This document shows positions 62,001 through 64,000 of a stretch of DNA of 64,000 nt, in pieces; the first letter of the stretch is position 1; each line of letters begins with the position of its first letter. This DNA is from an uncultured Oligoflexia bacterium. Lineage in GTDB: Bacteria; Bdellovibrionota; Bacteriovoracia; Bacteriovoracales; Bacteriovoracaceae. The stretch spans positions 1 to 64,000 of the forward strand of contig CAKZJW010000086.1 in the NCBI GenBank assembly GCA_937120495.1, read 5' to 3'. Made by a program: the position numbers and the translations under genes. The notes under the pieces are model-generated. The model saw nothing but the letters and a program-made list of their open reading frames with translations, did no database searches and was not told the origin of the DNA.

Positions 62001-63196
62001 TGATAGTGTTCGGCATCTATATTTATAAAGACTTCATTTTGTTTAGCTGTAAGAAGAATATTTTTAAGCCTTGGAGCAATACTACTATAAGTTGTCTCAA
62101 AACTATAAGGCTTGAAATTATGAGTAAGAGCTGAAACCTTAATTGAAACGTGAGCCATATTTATTCCAGCAGCATTTCTTTTACCGGCAGGAATATGTTG
62201 CTTTAAACCTTTAATGATTTCAATTACTTTTTGCTCGTAAATATCAGCTTCTTTTTTTGAAACAACAAGCTCGCCAAGTTGATCGAGAGTTGCATCCCGT
62301 CCAGATGAAATTAACTCACTTAGAGACTTCTCAGCCTTATCAATACTTTCTCCCGCAATAAATCTTTTTGCCATTAAAGAAACACTAAATCGTATAGATT
62401 TTGCCAGTATATTAGCTGGTATAAATGTAGCGATATTAAATAAAAGCTTTATCAGTACTAAATATCCTTTGGGAAGACCTCTATCTTGTCCTTTCAATCT
62501 TTTTGCCTTAGCTTTTTTAGAGTCTGTAATAAGACGACGAAGAGCCTCTAGAAAGATCCTCTTTACTTCATTGCCATCTTTTTCATGATCTAACGAAGGT
62601 AGAATTGCTAAAAATTTTAAAAGGTGAATTCTAATTAACTTATAACTCGCCGTTAAATCTAGACCGACATCAGTTATTTTTTCAAAAACTGATTGGTCGT
62701 ACTCACTAATTTTATCAACTAAAAACCTTGATAACTCCTCAGATGTTTGTAAAACTTTTTCGTACTCTGGTGTATCAAAATCGACAAGGTCATATTTGTG
62801 AGTAATTTGAGAAATTACTGCAGGAGCATTTTCAACGGGAATAGTAGCTATCTTGTTAGCATGAGATTTAATTGCGCTAATTTCTTTTTCAATTTTTAAA
62901 TGCTCACACCATCTGATAATAGATAATTCGTAAGAAAGTTGTTTCGTTGCGATTAAGACAAGTTTTTCTTTAGGAAAAATAGCACAAGTAAACTGAATAC
63001 TAGAAGCTTCGATACCAAAACGAAATGGAAGATTATACTTTTTATCTATAACAAAATTAATCTTATCTAAAACTTCACTATGAAATGAACCATTAACAAG
63101 TTGATCCTTAAAAAGATCGTAGTAGTTAATTGACCATTCATTATCATCAATTTTTAATAAGTATGTATCAATCTGATACAGGTGAGCACTACTCAT
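59093..63196 (-). CDS. putA: PutA, bifunctional proline dehydrogenase / P5C dehydrogenase
   Basis: 1367 aa fused enzyme oxidising proline to P5C and then to glutamate. Residues 1-300 are a helical N-terminal region without the short DNA-binding RHH domain of E. coli PutA. The FAD proline-dehydrogenase barrel follows at about 340-600 (INIDAEHYHYRD, RLVKGAYWD at 456-464, YIPVGNLLVGMAYLVRR). The aldehyde dehydrogenase is at about 680-1160 (IAPWNFPLAIP, ITEMGG with Glu887, GGQKCSAAS with catalytic Cys921). A C-terminal extension (about 1170-1367) with Rossmann-like segments is typical of long PutA forms. An AAGGA ribosome site precedes the ATG. The gene overlaps proC by 4 bp. Confidence 0.93.
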   Translation of the reverse strand: MSSAHLYQIDTYLLKIDDNEWSINYYDLFKDQLVNGSFHSEVLDKINFVIDKKYNLPFRFGIEASSIQFTCAIFPKEKLVLIATKQLSYELSIIRWCEHLKIEKEISAIKSHANKIATIPVENAPAVISQITHKYDLVDFDTPEYEKVLQTSEELSRFLVDKISEYDQSVFEKITDVGLDLTASYKLIRIHLLKFLAILPSLDHEKDGNEVKRIFLEALRRLITDSKKAKAKRLKGQDRGLPKGYLVLIKLLFNIATFIPANILAKSIRFSVSLMAKRFIAGESIDKAEKSLSELISSGRDATLDQLGELVVSKKEADIYEQKVIEIIKGLKQHIPAGKRNAAGINMAHVSIKVSALTHNFKPYSFETTYSSIAPRLKNILLTAKQNEVFINIDAEHYHYRDIVLKIYEKVLIDNDELNQYADTGIVIQAYLRDGHKHFYDVLEVAKKRNLRMPIRLVKGAYWDVETVEARAFNFEAPQFLNKEETDIHFRQIVSLCLENSEYIQLAIASHNIQDHCFSEALRQEKYPEAPIIEHQCLHMTYEALSYGLSLMNWPTRNYIPVGNLLVGMAYLVRRIMENSSQVGILTIMRSHKKKMNTQTPESIIKDKFLKKELVYDESILKLRRDFRNIYPIRTYLDYQLRPMLSAFNVKQEQVDTFDCDDENKILVKSPSDHKVIGCVNYDSVDTTLSKIDKLHKSFLSNKWSNDSSLRHASLIKLSDLMLINRESLTSLIMLESGKTLEEAIADVDEAIDFIQFYVKEYFDIQMNSGAYEAKGVFGVIAPWNFPLAIPVGMTTAALVCGNCAILKPAEQTPLIAMEFHRLALEAGIPADVFDIALGEGDIGASIVDNEKIEGIVFTGSKEVGQKIYTKLKVNNCSGKTKTAITEMGGKNAIIVTNNCELDETVSGIIYAAFAHGGQKCSAASRIIIDEKVKDAFIERFIDAVADIKIGESYKLDTFLNPLASHEDKIRLKNLNKEALDEVNMFGGVVHLDLSAGEYPGNCVGPSVYEIPMARSFDKSSMAQREAFGPLIHIIAYKDLDEAIDIFNSTQYALTGGIYCQSQDDIDYLSPKLLAGNLYINRPNTGARVAIEPFGGFKMSGTGPKAGSCDYLYSFMKVSNEKIEKVLIEDVVEDSNTKIGPSNLLERKRFDLTIELVDRLLNRYESFFQGINQKQKDFLFEIFDYLKDDSNLLETKEFQNRKIPGQLNFDIRNLKYGRGIFLVGSEKINFKVLVDMIFNLAIGNAVNIGCANQASYNNWFEIVNLCYNVGFSKFNLGIFQFNEQSIAARLKKDECEFIVTENEDTLISIIQKNFFEVQPDQIKLKKLFISGEEIAFDSWERFVKEYSIPRSFAVNTMRHGAPLELDI

Positions 63197-63260
63197 CGAA
63201 TATATCCTTAAATTTATAGATAAAATTTATCCTATGAAACAAGCAGTGAAAAGCGTAAAA

Positions 63261-63289
63261 TTGACTGTTTAACACGGTAAAGATAAAAT
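63261..63289 (+). promoter_or_regulatory. Sigma-70-like promoter, leaderless geometry
   Basis: TTGACT (63261-63266), 17-nt spacer, TAAAAT (63284-63289); each element matches 5 of 6 consensus positions. The -10 box ends 7 nt before the ATG at 63296 and no ribosome site is present. Confidence 0.55.
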
Positions 63290-63295
63290 CTGTTT

Positions 63296-64000
63296 ATGCA
63301 TAAGAAATCACTCTTTTTTATACTATCAATCTATCTTAGTACAAGCCTGACTTGTGCATATGGTCTAAGTAATAAAACTCAGCTCTACTCAATGGCTGAT
63401 CTAAAGGTATTAAATACCAATAATGATTTTTACGAATTCTTCGCCCACGCCAAGGATGTAAGGCCTGCGAAAAGAAATGACACCTGGAACTCCGCTGTCC
63501 TAGATACGGCATCTAAATTTCTAGCTGCAAACTTCTTTAGCGAAGAGATTTCTACAAAGGACTACAAGCTATTAGTCAAAATTTCGAGTTGGAATACATT
63601 AAAAAGAGACGAGTTTTTTATAGAGAAATTTGATCTCGCGATCTCTAGATATTTTTCTCAATGTTTTCAATCAAAATCTAAAATATGTATGCCTCAATTA
63701 AATACACTTTTAAAAAAGCATAAAATGTCGAGAAAGTTAGGAGTAAAGTTAGCTGAAGCTCTTTATAAAAATAATATTGAAGGTGACATATTATTTAATT
63801 TGGTATTACCGATGAGCTCAAACACTTTGGGTGAATTCTATTGCTCAAAACATCCTACTTCACAAATCATCATAAATAAGCTCTATTCTGACAAGACAGC
63901 AATTCGCAAAATTCACAAAGATTGCTTAAAGTCACTGCTACCCACTTTAAAAGAAAAGCTCACAAAGCAGCAGAGCCCCTACACTCGCTATCAAACATAC
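63296..64000 (+). CDS. Secreted protein of unknown function, partial (runs off the window)
   Basis: 235 codons are visible with no stop before the window ends. The signal peptide is MHKKSLFFILSIYLSTSLTC followed by AYG. If the Cys is the lipobox Cys (SLTC), it is a lipoprotein; otherwise cleavage after AYG is possible. The mature part is helical and polar, with Cys residues at intervals (QCFQSKSKICM, FYCSK, DCLKS). I do not recognise a domain in the visible part. It is divergent from putA, with 99 bp between them. Confidence 0.6.
   Translation, partial: MHKKSLFFILSIYLSTSLTCAYGLSNKTQLYSMADLKVLNTNNDFYEFFAHAKDVRPAKRNDTWNSAVLDTASKFLAANFFSEEISTKDYKLLVKISSWNTLKRDEFFIEKFDLAISRYFSQCFQSKSKICMPQLNTLLKKHKMSRKLGVKLAEALYKNNIEGDILFNLVLPMSSNTLGEFYCSKHPTSQIIINKLYSDKTAIRKIHKDCLKSLLPTLKEKLTKQQSPYTRYQTY

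Noticed and set aside
1-64000. CRISPR arrays, tRNA/rRNA genes, insertion sequences, phage genes
   Set aside because: Looked for in intergenic sequence by eye; none seen. A tRNA search program would be needed to exclude a missed tRNA.

Overview
The window is AT-rich, tightly packed bacterial chromosome with a Gram-negative envelope: many Sec signal peptides, lipoprotein signals and outer-membrane barrels. Gene content suggests a member of the Bdellovibrionota, most likely the Halobacteriovorax/Bacteriovorax group. The support is the low GC, the many secreted hydrolases, a Pel-type polysaccharide locus and a fused PutA. This placement is an inference from overall character, not from a marker gene. 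I saw no rRNA, tRNA, CRISPR array, prophage or insertion sequence.

Layout. 1-10.3 kb (mixed strands): two secreted EEP-fold nucleases, a permuted NlpC/P60-like hydrolase, an alkaline-ceramidase-like membrane enzyme, a stand-alone parvulin, a lipoprotein gene whose signal-peptide region is frameshifted by an 8-bp tandem duplication, a DTW-domain tRNA enzyme, a GIY-YIG protein, a fatty acyl desaturase and an ABC-F ATPase. 10.3-27.6 kb (all minus strand): a PilZ membrane protein, a lytic transglycosylase, then a nine-gene Pel-like exopolysaccharide operon, a trypsin-fold pseudoenzyme and a divergent Nramp-like transporter. 27.7-28.8 kb: a serine beta-lactamase-like hydrolase. 28.8-37.1 kb (minus strand): TgpA-type transglutaminase, DUF58, MoxR ATPase, LolA-like protein, outer-membrane barrel, HAD-like DUF2608 protein, a lipoprotein and a third EEP nuclease. 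37.3-44.8 kb: a transglutaminase-elicitor-like secreted protein, HtpX, a phospholipase-A2-like protein, a nitronate monooxygenase/FabK-like enzyme and an MnmD-like methyltransferase. 44.9-54.2 kb: FadD, GltS, secreted proteins of unknown role, a metzincin protease behind a sigma-54-like promoter, a pyridoxal kinase and a small Gly/Cys-tailed peptide. 54.3-63.2 kb: a PAP2 phosphatase, then a minus-strand run with a pseudo-receiver protein, TrmK, a winged-helix protein, ProC and PutA. The window ends inside a secreted protein gene on the plus strand.

How the genes work together. The Pel-like operon (25479 to 12234, read leftwards) is the most coherent system. It has a separate deacetylase, a PelB-like TPR/barrel exporter, an orphan receiver-like protein, PelD with an intact c-di-GMP I-site (RKMD), PelE, a HEAT-repeat protein, PelF, PelG and a separate GH114 lipoprotein. 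Compared with pelABCDEFG of Pseudomonas, PelA is split into two genes at opposite ends, PelC is not seen, and the receiver-like and HEAT proteins are extra. The MoxR-DUF58-transglutaminase cluster is a second coherent module. PutA and ProC overlap by 4 bp, joining proline breakdown and proline synthesis in one transcript.

Expression signals. Several genes without a Shine-Dalgarno sequence have a plausible -10 box 6-9 nt before the start codon, which suggests leaderless transcripts. Seven convergent gene pairs overlap at their 3' ends.
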